Source of the DNA: Grammothele lineata
Lineage: Eukaryota > Basidiomycota > Agaricomycetes > Polyporales > Polyporaceae
NCBI GenBank assembly: GCA_002150815.3
Contig: NDFF03000388.1
Coordinates: 1 to 64,000 of the forward strand
DNA: 64,000 nt
Direction of reading: 5' to 3'
The stretch's first letter is position 1. Each line of letters begins with the position of its first letter. Below, in pieces: positions 53,117 through 64,000 of the stretch. The notes below the pieces were generated by a model, which saw nothing but the letters and a program-made list of their open reading frames with translations, did no database searches and was not told the origin of the DNA. The translations under genes and the position numbers were made by a program.

Positions 53117-53819
53117 GTGTTTGCTCCTGTCTCGGAGGTTGATCCTCTGCATAACCTACTACTTCTTGTTGGAGATGGGCGTTTGAGCTCGGGGTACCTC
53201 CGGGAGATGGTAGGAATACTTGTTAGCATTCAATGTACGGACACGGTGGAGTCGTGCGGTCGAAGTTGTTGTGACTCGGGCTTCGCCTACTGGGATCGGC
53301 ATCACCAGGTTCATCTTACATTACGTAATCTCATGCAGCTGTACCGTCGCCTCCGAGTCGGAAACTCTGCAATGGCCGCGACCGACTCATCGCATACTTC
53401 TCTGTGTCCTGCTGCTGGCCGCTTGCAACCGACAATGTCAGGATCCTTTTACTCATTGACGCGTACTTGCCCTGGAAGTATCATGCGTACTACCCCCGCC
53501 CTTTGCCTCGCGTTTACTGCACCGAATCCACCGAATCGGGCTCGCGAAGCCTGGCGCAATAGGCGAGTGCCTTGCACGATCCCCGATGTCTACTGGTACA
53601 GCCGACTGCCTCCAGAAACGGTGGGGCGCTCGCAGCATCTACTGACCAATTCCAATCGTTCGACCGTAGCCATCTCCCCTCCTAGGGTCCTGCCTAAGTG
53701 TTTCAACCGGCGCAAAAGGAATGGCGTACTACACAAACTCCTTCAAGGTGGCACTTCCGCTGTCGCAAGGCATACAAGATCACGATCGCCGAAAGGCGAC
53801 CCTTGTGAGTGTTAGCTGA
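53117..53819 (+). CDS. Possible multi-exon gene, exons unresolved
   Basis: A single frame of 232 codons spans 53117-53815, but other frames contain better protein-like pieces: DNVRILLLIDAYLPWKYHAY (about 53430-53490) and, after acceptor CCGTAG at about 53668, LSVSTGAKGMAYYTNSFKVA running to TGA at 53819. These suggest a spliced plus-strand gene ending at 53819. I could not find donors that join them with correct phase. No family recognised. Confidence 0.3.
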
Positions 53820-54049
53820 GGTAAGTCTGTCTTCTCTATCAGCTCGCTATGCCATCCTAATCTACTGTTAGTACTTTCGCGCGATACCGCGCATCCCAGC
53901 CTCTCATCGCCCCCGTGCCGCCCGCCCTCGAGAAACGAAGGCACACGAAACCGCGGAGAAGAAGAGAGGTGGTCTGGCCAGACCGGGGTACACCAACAAC
54001 ACGTAACCGACGGGACGGCCGTTCCCGCCGACTAGTGCCGCTGGTGCCC

Positions 54050-54445
54050 CCAATGCCCCCAGAACCCGATGCTCAACTTTAACCCCCAGATCCCAATAAT
54101 ATGCCCCCAGAACCCGTAATGCCCACCCGCCTCCCGGGCCACAAAAGTGCGCCCGCTGCCCCCAGAACCCGCTGAAAGTTCGCGCTCATGACGCATATAT
54201 GCCCCCAGAACCCGATTATCCCGCCCACCTCCCGAGCCACCAAGTGTGCTCGCTGTCTCAAGAATCCCGTGTGCCCCCAGAACCCGATGTGTCCCCAGAA
54301 CCCGGTGAGCCCCCAGAACCCGGTGAGCCCCCAGAACCCGATGATCCCCCAGAACCCAATAATCCCCAGAACCCGATACCCCCAGAACCCGATACCCCCA
54401 GAACCCGATAGCCCCCAGAACCCAATAAACCCCCAGAACCCAAAC
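54050..54445. repeat. Minisatellite built on CCCCAGAACCCGAT
   Basis: Irregular tandem copies of a unit of about 12 to 18 bases with the core CCCAGAACCCGAT or CCCAGAACCCGGT, densest at 54280-54430. Units vary in the spacer after the core. All frames stay open because the repeat lacks stops; the minus strand would encode repeats of G-F-W-G and the plus strand repeats of P-Q-N-P. It is followed (54440-54540) by an A/C-rich stretch of CACACAA and CATAC units. Confidence 0.85.
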
Positions 54446-54540
54446 ACAACACACAAACCATACACTACATACAAACCATACCACACAAATCATACAACAC
54501 ACAAACACACAACACTCAAAACACGTAACATACTTACCAT

Positions 54541-55119
54541 ACTTACCACACTCACAGAACTGCCGGAAAATCCGACCGCGCTCCTGTAAAACACTCAAAA
54601 TATTGTCAGTAAGCTCTCCAATAGGTAGACAGATTCCAGATAAAATGGACTTAGTCTCGGCTGGTCTTCAGATACTGCTTGACGGTGCTTGGTGCGCATC
54701 GCGCCCGAACTGTAGCCTAGAACGCTTCAATATACCACGCGCGTACTATACCCGGCAATGTCGGGGAGGCTGACGACCTCGGGGTGATCAAGCCCGGATC
54801 GCCAGTCTCGCCGACGCCTCCAACAAACCTATGCCCACGTCCCAGCCCATATGTCCTCCAACATCCCCGGCCTTGCCCTATTCGACACTCAGGCCTCGGT
54901 CTCCGTCGAAGTCTCGGGTCCTGCCCTGTTCGACCTCTTGGAGGTTTTGACGCCATCGCGGACTCCAGGTCTCCTCGAATGGATTCGTCTTGACGCTTGA
55001 CCGATGCGCGCCCGCGCGCTTGGTTCTTGACGTCTTCTTTCTAGCGACGCGCAACACCAACGGTCAGCCTCACTCGATCCCTCCTCCGCAGAAAGACGAC
55101 AGCGACTCACTTGAGCAGC
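54541..55119. other. Region between the minisatellite and the next gene
   Basis: No gene seen. It contains the 3' flank of the minus-strand gene at 55120-55534. Confidence 0.5.
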
Positions 55120-55534
55120 TTACAGCTGGTGCGTACGGTACACGATGTCCGCACGCGTGCGCGCCTCCGCCAGGGAGAGCAGCGTGTATCCGTGCGGGCC
55201 GACCTTGCGCGCGTCCGTCATCCAGTCCCGGGGCTCGAAGTACTGGGGCTGGGGGGACCGTCCGGTAGACGATCTCCTCCCTCGCCTGCGCGTCCGCGAG
55301 CGAGAGGAGGGTGTACTTGGCGAGCCCGTTCCCTGCGCCCTGGTAGAGCGGGCGCATCTCCCGGGGCGCGCCGAGGGGCGCGTCCGACGAGGAGCTAGAG
55401 GAAGTGGTTGAGGTTGAGGAGGACCGGGTGGACGGGGTGGGGCACGACGCGCTGCGGGCCGAGCCGCGGGTTGAGGCTCCGCCAGGGAGCTTCTTGTTGC
55501 CGAAGAGCGAAGAGCGAGTGAAGGCAGAAGGCAT
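55120..55534 (-). pseudogene. Small protein gene with internal repeat, broken by one base in a poly-C run
   Basis: Starting at ATG 55534, one frame gives a Ser/Thr-rich N-terminus (TRSSSTSTTSSSSSSDAP) and then GNGLAKYTLLSLADAQAREE-IVYRT. At CGGTCCCCCCAGCCCCAG (55249-55262 on the plus strand) the next frame takes over: PQPQYFEPRDWMTDARKVGP, then HGYTLLSLAEARTRADIVYR, THQL and TAA at 55120. The two halves carry the same motif (YTLLSLA-D/E-A...IVYRT), so they clearly belong to one protein of about 137 residues. One surplus base in the C-run is enough to explain the break; a sequencing error is as likely as a mutation. Read as it stands, the frame runs into a Pro/Arg/Gly-rich tail to 55070. Family not recognised; a short internal duplication is visible. 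Confidence 0.6.
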
Positions 55535-57609
55535 TGCGTATAATAGTAAGACGATGTGCGAGATGTGCGAGGGCAGATGGTAGCAATGCGAAAGCAAGAA
55601 TAGGTGAGGAAGACGAGCGGGCGCGCTCGACGCTATATACCCCACTGTTGCGATTCGGCCCAGCTGAGCTCGAACATGCCAGCCGCCATCCTCCAGCCAC
55701 TCAACGTCCTTTCCCGTGCGCGCACACTCATGTTCGCCGCCAAAGAACGTCAGCCACCAATTGCGTGCGCCGTCTGCCTGCTCGCCGCCCGCGGGACCGA
55801 AGAAGGGGCGATCTAATCTAATCTGCGGGGACGTGGATCTATGACGCCAGTGCCGCCGCTTGGCCGTTGCGGCTCGACGCTCGCCTCTCTTCGCGTTCCT
55901 GAAGGGGGTTGCTGCGGACCAGGAAGGACCCTCAGGGACCAGCATAGAGACGCTTCGAGCGTGAGCGTCCTTTAAATATACAACAGGGTTCGCGACTGGG
56001 TGCGTCGACGCCCCACCCCAGCTCTCTTTCCCTCCGACGGCTCGCAGCCTGCTCGTACTTCTTCTCCCATTCGTCCATTGCACGAACAAGCGTGCCGTAC
56101 ACCAAGGGCCTGTCGTAGAAAATCTCGCATACTCACGCTCTTCTCCGTCGTCATCCTTCCAGTTCCCCGTGTGCGGCGTGGCATATGAACGGGAGAAAGA
56201 ACGCCAGCTCCCAGGAAACCTTCCGAGTCTCCGGCCTGCGCTCCCCACCAGCCCCCCTACCCCCACCCACCGCTCGCGCAGTGATGCATGATGACCGCCA
56301 CTAGCTAGCAGCGCTCGAGCACTAGTACTAGAACATTGCGAAGCTCGCAAGTGTCACGAACCCCCATCCAAGCGTCAGCACTCAGGGACCCGTCCACCGT
56401 CCGCCCTTCGCCGTGCCTGCCTGTGGAGCCTCCCCGGGCCCGCGACGGAGATCAAGAGCTCGTGTGCGCCCTCGTGCCCCCGGTGCGCATACATACATAA
56501 CGAGCATCCGCCCCTGGGACCTACATGCAAGCGCGACCCCACTGACCCCAGCTTCTCCCTCGATCCCCGGGGCCCCATGCACATGCCCGCGTCCGAAAGA
56601 TGCGGGCCGCTGATGGGGGGCGAGTGCCCGGGGCGTACACAAGGTCCCACAACCACCCACGGCGCGCCGCGCTCCCACAAGTTCATAAATCCCCGCTGCC
56701 CCTGGATCTCCCAAAGTTTCCAGGCCACACTCCGTCGGCGTCCTCGCCGCGTTTCAAGTCTTCGTACATACGTGCCAATCCCCGATCTGCCGCAGCCCGA
56801 CTAGAGCACAGCTGTATACCCAAATTCAAAGTCTCATGTCAGAAGTTGGCGACTGATAAAGCACAACACACACCACACGACCAAAAGACGCGGGACGCAC
56901 GGGGTAACCGCACGACAGTCATAGTCTCACAGAGGTATAAGCTACATACAGGGAGAGTTTTAACGTAACGAACGCTCATCCCCCCTCCGGGCGCACGAGG
57001 CGGAAGGGGGGCGTGGCCAAGGAGCGACGCGGGTCGGAGGCCATGTGCGGGGTGGCTAACGAGCGACACGGGGCACGGGGACACGCGCGACACGACACGG
57101 GAGAGGGAGAAAACAACGAGCGACGGGCGGTGGCACTAACAGGTGAGTGTATGCGCGCACCTACGGTGTGCGGATCGTGCGGCGTGTGGTGCGGTGCGGT
57201 GATTAAAGCGAGACTTGGTCGGCGGATTAGGTAGGTAGGGTGTGGGGGGATGAAGGATGCCCAGCGTGACGGGTCGTAAATACAGAGACGGAGATGGAGA
57301 GGATAAGATGAGGCGAGTCCGAGGAAGAGAAGAAAGAGCACAAAGAAAGCAAGACGGAGGGGCGGGGCGGTCGTGATGGATGTGGGGGTTAAGGGATTTG
57401 TGGGCTGGCTTAAGCCAACGCCTACATAGGGGATGCATGTGAGGGATAGGATGCGATGCGTGTGGAGGGGATTAGCGATGGGAGCTAATAAGGTGTGTGT
57501 CTGATCTGCGCGCTTCGATGCCGATACTGCGAGGAGAACTGTCAATCCCAGGATACTCAGTCCAAGTCCCACGAGACCACGGAAACCAGAACGGGGCTCA
57601 GGACGACGA
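55535..57609. other. 2-kb region without a supported gene
   Basis: This is GC-rich with many chance frames. It includes the promoter of the small gene at 55534 and, from about 57000, the probable 3'-UTR of the chitin deacetylase. 57100-57400 is purine-rich on the plus strand. No RNA gene seen. Confidence 0.5.
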
Positions 57610-59301
57610 TCATGAGAGCGCGAAGGCCGCGGCGAGCACGCTCAAGCACGCGACCCCCACCGCCGACACGGGCGACGCGAACGACCGCGCGCCGCTCGAG
57701 TTGCCAGAGGCGGTGCCCGTCGACTGCGACGCGCCGCCCGTCGCGGTGCCGGACCCAGACGACCCGGACGAGGACGCAGCGTGGTTCCCGCTGCTCCCAG
57801 ACGCCGCCGACGCCGACGCCGACGACGAAGAGTTACTCGACCCCGACGAAGCTGGGGCAGCCGCAGAGCTCGAGACCGCGACGCCCACGACGCCCGGGGC
57901 GACGCTCTCGACCGAATCCGCCGAGTTCTGGTACACGGAGCCGCCGTCGAGGCGCGCGACGGACTCGAACTTCCACCCGTTCTGCGCGATGAGCGGGAAG
58001 GCCTGGATGAACGCGCCGGTCGTGTCGTTGCTGAGCTCGTGCTCGAGGATGATCAGCCCGGGCGACTTGGGGCCCGTGATCCACTTCTGGAGGTTCGCGT
58101 TGACCTGGGGGCGCGTCGCGCCGCCCGCCTCGCCGATGCTCCAGTCCTCGGTGCTGGGTTAAAAAGGAGCCAAGGCGAGAGCGGTGAGCACGGCGACGGC
58201 GATACTAGTAGATCAGCGATGCCGGAAAAACTCACTCCTGATTCCAGATGACAGTGCGGAGACCAAAGATCTCCTTAGCGATCGCGCGCACGCGCTCGTC
58301 CGAGTCACCGAAGGGGGGACGCCAGTATTTGGGGAGGCGACCGCCAGTCGAGTTGTGGATGAGCTCCATCGTCCAGCCGAGCTCGCCGAGGACCTGCTCG
58401 TTCGAGAGCGTGGTCATGTACGGGTGCGTCCATGTGTGGACGGCGATATCACCTGCACAGCACGGGGGGAGGCGGCGCGCGGCAAATCAGTTTATGATGC
58501 AAGGACGACCGCGAGGTGCGATACGCACTCTGGAGCGTCTCGTACGCGAAGAGGAACTCCTGGGGATAGCTGATAATGTTGACGCCGATCATGAAGTGAG
58601 TCGTGACGAGGTTGTTCTCGTGGAGGAGGTTGTAGAGCGGCATCGAGGTCTGTATAGGTGCAGAGGCGCTGGTAAGTCCGATTGTCACGGCGCTTGGGTC
58701 ATGTTTGAAAAGACTCACATCGAGCGGACCATCGTCAAAGCTAGAACCAAACACGCCGTCGGGCGCGTCCCAGAGGTCCTCGTTGTTGCGGCACTTGTAG
58801 GTCGCGGAGCAAATCTCAGCCGAGTTGGGGTCCTTGCCAGGGTAAGTAGGGTTCGTGTACGGGACGGGCTGACTTGAAGGGTCGATGTTCGGGATCTTTC
58901 CGGCGGCCTTGGCAGCGTTCAACGCGTCGACCCACGCCTGAGGAAGCTGAGAGACGTCGATCGGAGCCTGGGGCGGGAAACCAGCGGACCATTCTGCACG
59001 AGCGGTCAAGAAGGCGAGCCAAAGTGGCGTGCGCGCAGGCGTGGTTAGTGAGGTGCGTCAATTGCGCGCGCGCGACGCGCGAAGAAAGAGGCGACGGACC
59101 GGGAGTGCCGACGGTGGCATAGTTGGTACCGTCGGTGTCTTGGCCTCGCCTGAAGAGCTTGTACGCGGGGTGGTCCGGGGCGTGGTACCAGGAGCCGGGG
59201 AGGGCCTTGGCCTCGATATGGTGGCCGTCGTGGGCGAGGGCGGGGGCGGTGAGCGCGCCGGCGAGAAGGAGCAATGAGGGAATGAGCGTGCCGGCAGGCA
59301 T
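57610..59301 (-). CDS. Chitin deacetylase (CE4), probably GPI-anchored, 452 aa
   Basis: Exons 59100-59301, 58719-58993, 58529-58649, 58236-58452 and 57610-58153; introns 69-106 nt with consistent phase. A signal peptide ([18 protein letters not shown]) is followed by the CE4 polysaccharide deacetylase domain: SSFDDGPLD (catalytic base Asp and metal Asp), [14 protein letters not shown], the metal-binding [30 protein letters not shown], and [12 protein letters not shown] restored across the last intron. The C-terminus is a long Ser/Ala/Gly-rich stalk ending in a hydrophobic tail ([19 protein letters not shown]) after SSGARS, as in GPI-anchored proteins. It converts chitin to chitosan at the cell surface, affecting wall integrity. 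The order of the metal site H-x3-H (HTWTH) fits active members. Confidence 0.95.
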
Positions 59302-61436
59302 GGTGGGCAGAGAGACAGGAAAAGGAAAAAAGGGGCGGGGCGAAGGTAAAAAAGAGGACGAACGGAGGGGGCACAGGGGCGGGCGGTTTTATGTCTTTGA
59401 GGGCATCGGGGGGGCGCTGGCGGGGCGCTGGAGGAGGCGCGCGCACCGATCACACTCGGCCTGGTGTTGCCGCCCCGCCCCCGAGCCGACGATTCGACGT
59501 TGTGCCCACACATGGCAGTGCTCCTGCCGCATCCGGCCTCGTCCTCCTCGTCCGCCACGCGCCGCCCGGCTGATCAGGCAACCGCCCATCAGCCCATCAG
59601 CCCGCCGCACCGATCCTGGCCCACCCAGGAAACAGCGGGCCCTCGCCCGACGCCCACCGCCCGCACTGCAAGCCTCTCCAGCAGAGATGTAGCAGCTCCC
59701 TCCATCCTTGATTTCTCCATTCTCTGCCCTCTCGCCACTCGCCACTCCGCTCCGGCGCTCCCGGGCCGCGTTGGCCTTGACAAGTTGACAGGCCAGACAC
59801 TCCGAGCCGCGTCGTGCCCTGTCCTGCCGCCTCCGAGGCCCACGCCCCCGGCCTAGCGCGCGCCACCAGGCCCGGCGCGGCTAACCCCTCCCGCGCTCTC
59901 CGACCTCCTCCTATTTCCTCCTCCCGGCCGTGTCCTCGGCACGTCTCAAACGGCCTCTTCTCCCCGGTCGATCCTCCACCGTGCATGCGGTGCCCCCTTC
60001 TATCCGCGCAAGCCGCTCTTTTCGTGGCTGCAGGAATGAATGTACGTAGGTCAAAAATACATACCAGCCGTGTTCTCTCCACCGTCGAGCATACTGTATG
60101 CACATAGCTGCCCGACTGCCCCTATGAAAGCCTGCAACAATGCATCGCTCGCACAACCCGAGCCCAGAGCCCGCACTGCTACCGGCCACATCGAACCACC
60201 GGCGAACGAGTGAACGCGGTATCCACCACCACCGCGATAGACCGCGACTCTATTGGTCGTCTCTTCCATCCGTCGCCAACGTCACCCCCGCCCGAGAGAT
60301 CTGTGCTCGAAGTTTAGCCTACGATTTAGCCTCTGCCCGTCCCGCGCGCACCGTCGTCAATATCGGGCCTCGGTTGTCAATTGACGTCTACTCTCCCGCC
60401 TCCACACTCACCACGCTCACGTGGGCGCGGCGACCCGCCGGGAAAGACGTGCAAGCAGCGTCCAAGAAGTTGATCCCATCACACACACTCTTGGAGCCGT
60501 GGCCTACTTGCCCATTAGCGCTTCGAGGAAGCTTAAGCTTGGGGTTGCGGAGGTCTCTGGCCTACGTCGGGAGGAGTATGTACATAACCACGCCGGCTCG
60601 AGGGTCGGCAGCCAAAACGAAAAAATCGAGGGTGTCGCCGTCTTGCGGTTTCCGCCCCCGGGGAAATGCTCGGTTCGTTCAGGTTCGCCCGCGCGAGTAC
60701 TAGTGTGTTGCATACAAGTACTTATTGCACCCCCTCGGGTGGCCAATGTGACGCACGCCCAGTTTCGTATTCGGACTCGTATTCGGAATCGGATCTAAGG
60801 ACTCACTAAGTTCGGAGCTCGTCGGGTCGGTTGCGTCGTGCATCGCAAACACCCAACAGCAACTCCATCACGCACGCACGCGCACATACCACACGGTACA
60901 GGGCGGGTGTACGAGATCTCGCACAACACGATGCGCGCACGCGCACGCATCATCACCATCGAATCGGAATAGAATCGAATCGATGCGTTGTATCGGCATC
61001 GTCGACGCGTCGGGAGCGAGCTCAGTCATCTCCGGTCAAGTACTGGTCAGCCCCATCATCAACATTGCAATCCCATCCCATCCCATCTCGGATTCCGAAC
61101 TGCTTCTCGCGCGCACGCACGAGGCCTCTCGAGCCTGAGGCTATAGCTAGATATATATAGCGGGCGGCCGGGCGTACGTATGTATGAATGTACGGCGCGC
61201 CCGTAGGGAGAAGTAGTCCGCGTTACGAGCCCGATTCACAACCTACAACTGAGGCCGGCCGCTGCGTCTAGCAACAAAACATCCTCGCCTGTGTCCCATT
61301 GTCGCCCGCTATTGCCCCACCCATGTCCCGACCCGAACGTACTGCGAACTACGACCTGCGACCTGCGAACCGCACAACGCGGCCTGCGTGCTGCCACAAG
61401 GCAGCAGCACCAGCAGCACTCGCAGCGCACAAACGC
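59302..61436. other. 2.1-kb region without a supported gene
   Basis: This is the upstream region of the chitin deacetylase and the 3' flank of TFIIF alpha. Around 60850-61110 there are short repeats of CGCACGCA and TCGAATCG type, and at 61140-61160 a palindromic TATATATA cluster. I see no protein-like frame and no tRNA. Confidence 0.5.
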
Positions 61437-63772
61437 CTACCCCGCGGCGGGCGCCGCGCCGTCGCGGAACGCCGCGCGGAGGACGAGCACGCCCGCGCTG
61501 AGCTGCGCGACCTCCTTCACGAGCGCCGTGAAGCGGCCCTTCTTCGCGTCGTCGGTCAGGTACCGCGCAAAGTGCTGGATGCACTCCCGCGTCGTCGCGT
61601 TCGGCGTCGCCCGCAGCCACTCGATCACCATCCGGTCGTCGAGCTCGCCCCCCGCCCCCGCCCCTGCTGCCCCCGCTCCAGGTGTGGCGCTCGAGCCGGC
61701 CTTGCGTTTCTTGGGGCGCGCTTCGCCTCCTGGGCCGTTGGAGCCTGTGCCGTCCTCGGTCGCTTTGCGCTTGAGCGGCTTGCCACTGCTGCCCGTCGGG
61801 GCAGAAGGGAGCGTGCTGGCGCCGGGGCTCGTCGCGCGGCTCGCGGGCGGCGAGGCGCCGCTGCCGTTGCCGTTCGGGCTCGCGAGGGGGCTCCCCGCGC
61901 GGCTTGCGATGCCCGCGCCTCCCTTTGGTTTCGGCACCTTGGGGCTCGTCGCGCGCTTCGCGACGACGGAGTGGCCGCCGTGCCCCGGGACGGGCGAGGT
62001 CGCGCGCGACTCGGTCTTGATGATGCCTGGCGCGGCCGCGGTCCCGGCGCCGGCGCCGTTCGCGCCCCCTGGGGGCTTCGGGCCTGTGGGCGTGCCCGGC
62101 GGGGCTTGTGCGGCGGGTGTGGAGGGCCGTGCGGTGCCGGGTTTGGGTTCCGGGGGCAGGATGGCAGGGCCGGTGTGCGTCTGTTGCGGCTCTTCCTCCT
62201 CCTCTTCCTCCTCCTACGACCGGTGAGCGGGTGTGGCACGAGGAGGGAGACGTACGTACCGAGCTGGCGTAAGGGTTCCGCTCATCGTCGGACTCGTCGT
62301 AGCCGCCCTTTTCCAGCTTCTTTAGCGTCTTCTGCAGGTTCTTGCCTGCGCCGGTCAACTCCGTCTCGTCATCCTCCTCGTCTGATTCATCGATGTACCC
62401 TTCGCGTAGCTTGTTAGCGTTCTTGTACTCCCGTTTGAGTCGCTCCTGCGTAAATGACGGTCCGAAATCATAATCGTAAGCGGGTAGGCGGTGTGACGTA
62501 CCTCAAGCTCCTTCGTCTCCTCGTCTTCTTTATCGTCTGCCTCCATCTTCTCCTCGTCATCCGCGAAGGTCTCCTCAAAGTCCAACTCATCCAGATCACC
62601 TTCAGCCCCCAGCTCACGTTTGACTCTCCGTTTGCTATCGCCCTCATCGTCGTCTCCGAAAAGGTCGGAGGGGCCGCTGTCCACAGCCCGCAGTTTCCGA
62701 CCGCCAGGCCCAAGACTCTGGCCTGCGTTGTGCACGAGGGAAGAGCCGCTCGCGGCAGCCTGCTCCGTCTTCTGCCTCAGGGTCCAGTGTGTAGCGTCTT
62801 TGCGCTTCTGGAGCTTCGTCATCTGCGAAATGCGCACAGTGCGCCATGAAGACACGCGTACCCAGAACGCGTCGAGGAAAAACGTACCAACGACTCTGCC
62901 TCCTCGAGGTTCGGCACGTGGTGGCTCGGCTTCTTCTGGAACTTGTACCACCGGTGCGCGGGCACGAACTTGAACACGTTGTCCGCGGCGGGCATGAACA
63001 TCGCGAACGTCTGGCTCTTCGCGACCTCCTCCATCTTGCCCACCCACTGCTCGCCCCCCGTGCCGTCCTCCATCACCCACGGGAACTTCTCCTCCCGCCG
63101 GAGCTGCCGCGTCTCCTCCGGCACGAGGAACACCTGCCTCGTCTTCTTCTGGAACCGCTTCTTCTTGTCCTTGCCGTCCTTTCCCTTCTCGTCCTTCCCG
63201 CCCCCTACTCCCCCGCCCGGTGGCGGGTCCGCACGCACCGGCCGCCCCTGCGCGTCGACCATGACGACGCGCCCGTCCGCGCCGACGACGTGCTTCCCGT
63301 CCGAGCCGACCATCGGCGCGAGCGGCTGCCCCGCGCCCACCGCGCCCGCGGACGCGCCGTCGTGCCGGTGCGGGTCCTTGCGGTTCAGCTTCACGGGCCG
63401 CGCCCACTTGTCGAGCTCGACCTCGCGCCGCGACTCGAACTTCATCACGTCGTACTTCCACCCGTTCAGCTTCGACGACATCAGCTTGTACTCCATCGGC
63501 ACGCCCTCGGGCGGCGGGAGCGAGCCCTCGGGATTCGAGGCCGGGGCACGGGCGAGGGCGGGGGAGGGCCTGTTGCCCGGTGGCGGCTTCCGCGGGGTAC
63601 CGGGGAGTGATTGTTGGGACCCATTAGGGGTGGCTTGGGACCGGGGCTGCGCCTGCGAGGACGGGCCTGGGGAGGGCGTGTTTGTAGCCGTGGGTGGTGT
63701 GGGCTTCTTCGACAACGTGGGCCGACTGGGCTTCGGGTTGAACAGCGTCGGAGCTCCTTTTTTCCTCGGCAT
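61437..63772 (-). CDS. Transcription initiation factor IIF subunit alpha (RAP74/TFG1), 722 aa
   Basis: Exons 62888-63772, 62502-62822, 62260-62445 and 61437-62213; introns 65, 56 and 46 nt, all phase 0. The N-terminal dimerisation region has LMSSKLNGWKYDVMKFESRR, WARPVKLNRKDPHR, KKKRFQKKTRQVFLVPEETR, then REEKFPWVMEDGTGGEQWVG and FKFVPAHRWYKFQKKP, diagnostic for TFIIF alpha. A charged acidic middle (ELDFEETFADDEEKM, YIDESDEEDDETELTG), a Pro/Ala/Ser-rich linker with TSP sites, and a C-terminal winged-helix-like end (DDRMVIEWLRATPNATTREC) follow. For the third intron I used the TCGTAG acceptor, which adds an eight-Glu run in frame. It recruits RNA polymerase II to the promoter and aids elongation, in the nucleus. 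The N-terminus has a long Pro/Ser-rich extension and a Gly-rich insert within the dimerisation region. Confidence 0.95.
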
Positions 63773-64000
63773 GGCGTCGTCTATAGTCCCTCAGAGCGGT
63801 TGGATATGTGGAATGGATGGGGGCGCGATCTCAGCGCCAGCGAGACAAAATACGATGGAACCGCCAGACAAGGCCGTAGGGCGTTCGGAAGCACGCAGTG
63901 AAGGAGTCCCGAGACGTCGTTGGTATATAGCAGAGCGGAGGAGGACCCAGCGTTGGTGGTGGTAGCGGTCCAAGCAGCGTGTGGCGTGCGCACGCGGCGC
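63773..64000 (-). promoter_or_regulatory. Upstream region of TFIIF alpha
   Basis: TATATA at 63924-63929 lies about 150 bases upstream of the ATG and could be the TATA element. The window ends before any further gene is seen. Confidence 0.35.

Noticed and set aside
54032..54598. 188-codon minus frame of G-F-W-G repeats
   Set aside because: Produced by the minisatellite, which has no stops in several frames; no start context, no conserved flanks.
61299..62417. Long plus-strand frames over the TFIIF alpha gene
   Set aside because: Ala/Arg/Gly-rich shadows opposite the low-complexity C-terminal half of TFIIF alpha.
1..64000. CRISPR arrays, rRNA genes and bacterial-type operon signals
   Set aside because: None seen; the repeats present are tandem or inverted repeats without regular spacers and the genes are intron-rich eukaryotic genes.

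Overview
This window looks like nuclear DNA of a mushroom-forming basidiomycete (Agaricomycetes, probably Polyporales). The evidence is GC-rich genes cut by many introns of about 45 to 90 nt, typical fungal housekeeping genes, a CaaX lipopeptide pheromone precursor, a fungal Helitron and paralogous families that look lineage-specific. There are no rRNA genes, no CRISPR arrays and no convincing tRNA. Exon boundaries below were worked out by hand from splice sites and reading phase.

Layout. 1-5.7 kb is an accessory block: two F-box-like genes, three small unrecognised multi-exon genes and degenerate coding stretches. 6.0-13.0 kb is one uninterrupted Helitron Rep/helicase frame of about 2311 codons with a C-terminal peptidase-like domain, on the minus strand. 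13.8-24 kb is a core block: a small conserved-looking unknown, EMC10 (ER membrane protein complex), a 3.4-kb gene-free stretch, a GNAT acetyltransferase and Cactin (a spliceosome-associated factor). 24.3-41.1 kb is a young, rearranged region. It holds four copies (plus one decayed fragment) of an unknown gene family here called family 1. Three members of a second family of small secreted proteins (family 2) lie among them. A TIR element with a TA target duplication sits in the promoter of one family-1 copy. A roughly 2.3-kb inverted duplication carries a family-1/family-2 gene pair on each arm and brackets a GCK-type Ste20 kinase. 41-64 kb returns to core genes: a probable pheromone precursor, ornithine decarboxylase, the PP2A activator PTPA, a proline-rich unknown, a small frameshifted gene, a GPI-type chitin deacetylase and TFIIF subunit alpha.

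The core genes are unrelated single-copy functions (ER insertion, splicing, transcription, polyamines, phosphatase and kinase signalling, cell-wall chitosan) and do not form an operon-like unit. The feature with most potential novelty is the family-1/family-2 paired module and its inverted duplication, together with the solitary pheromone-type gene. Gene ends in the first 5.7 kb, the start of the Helitron gene and the kinase N-terminus are the least certain parts.
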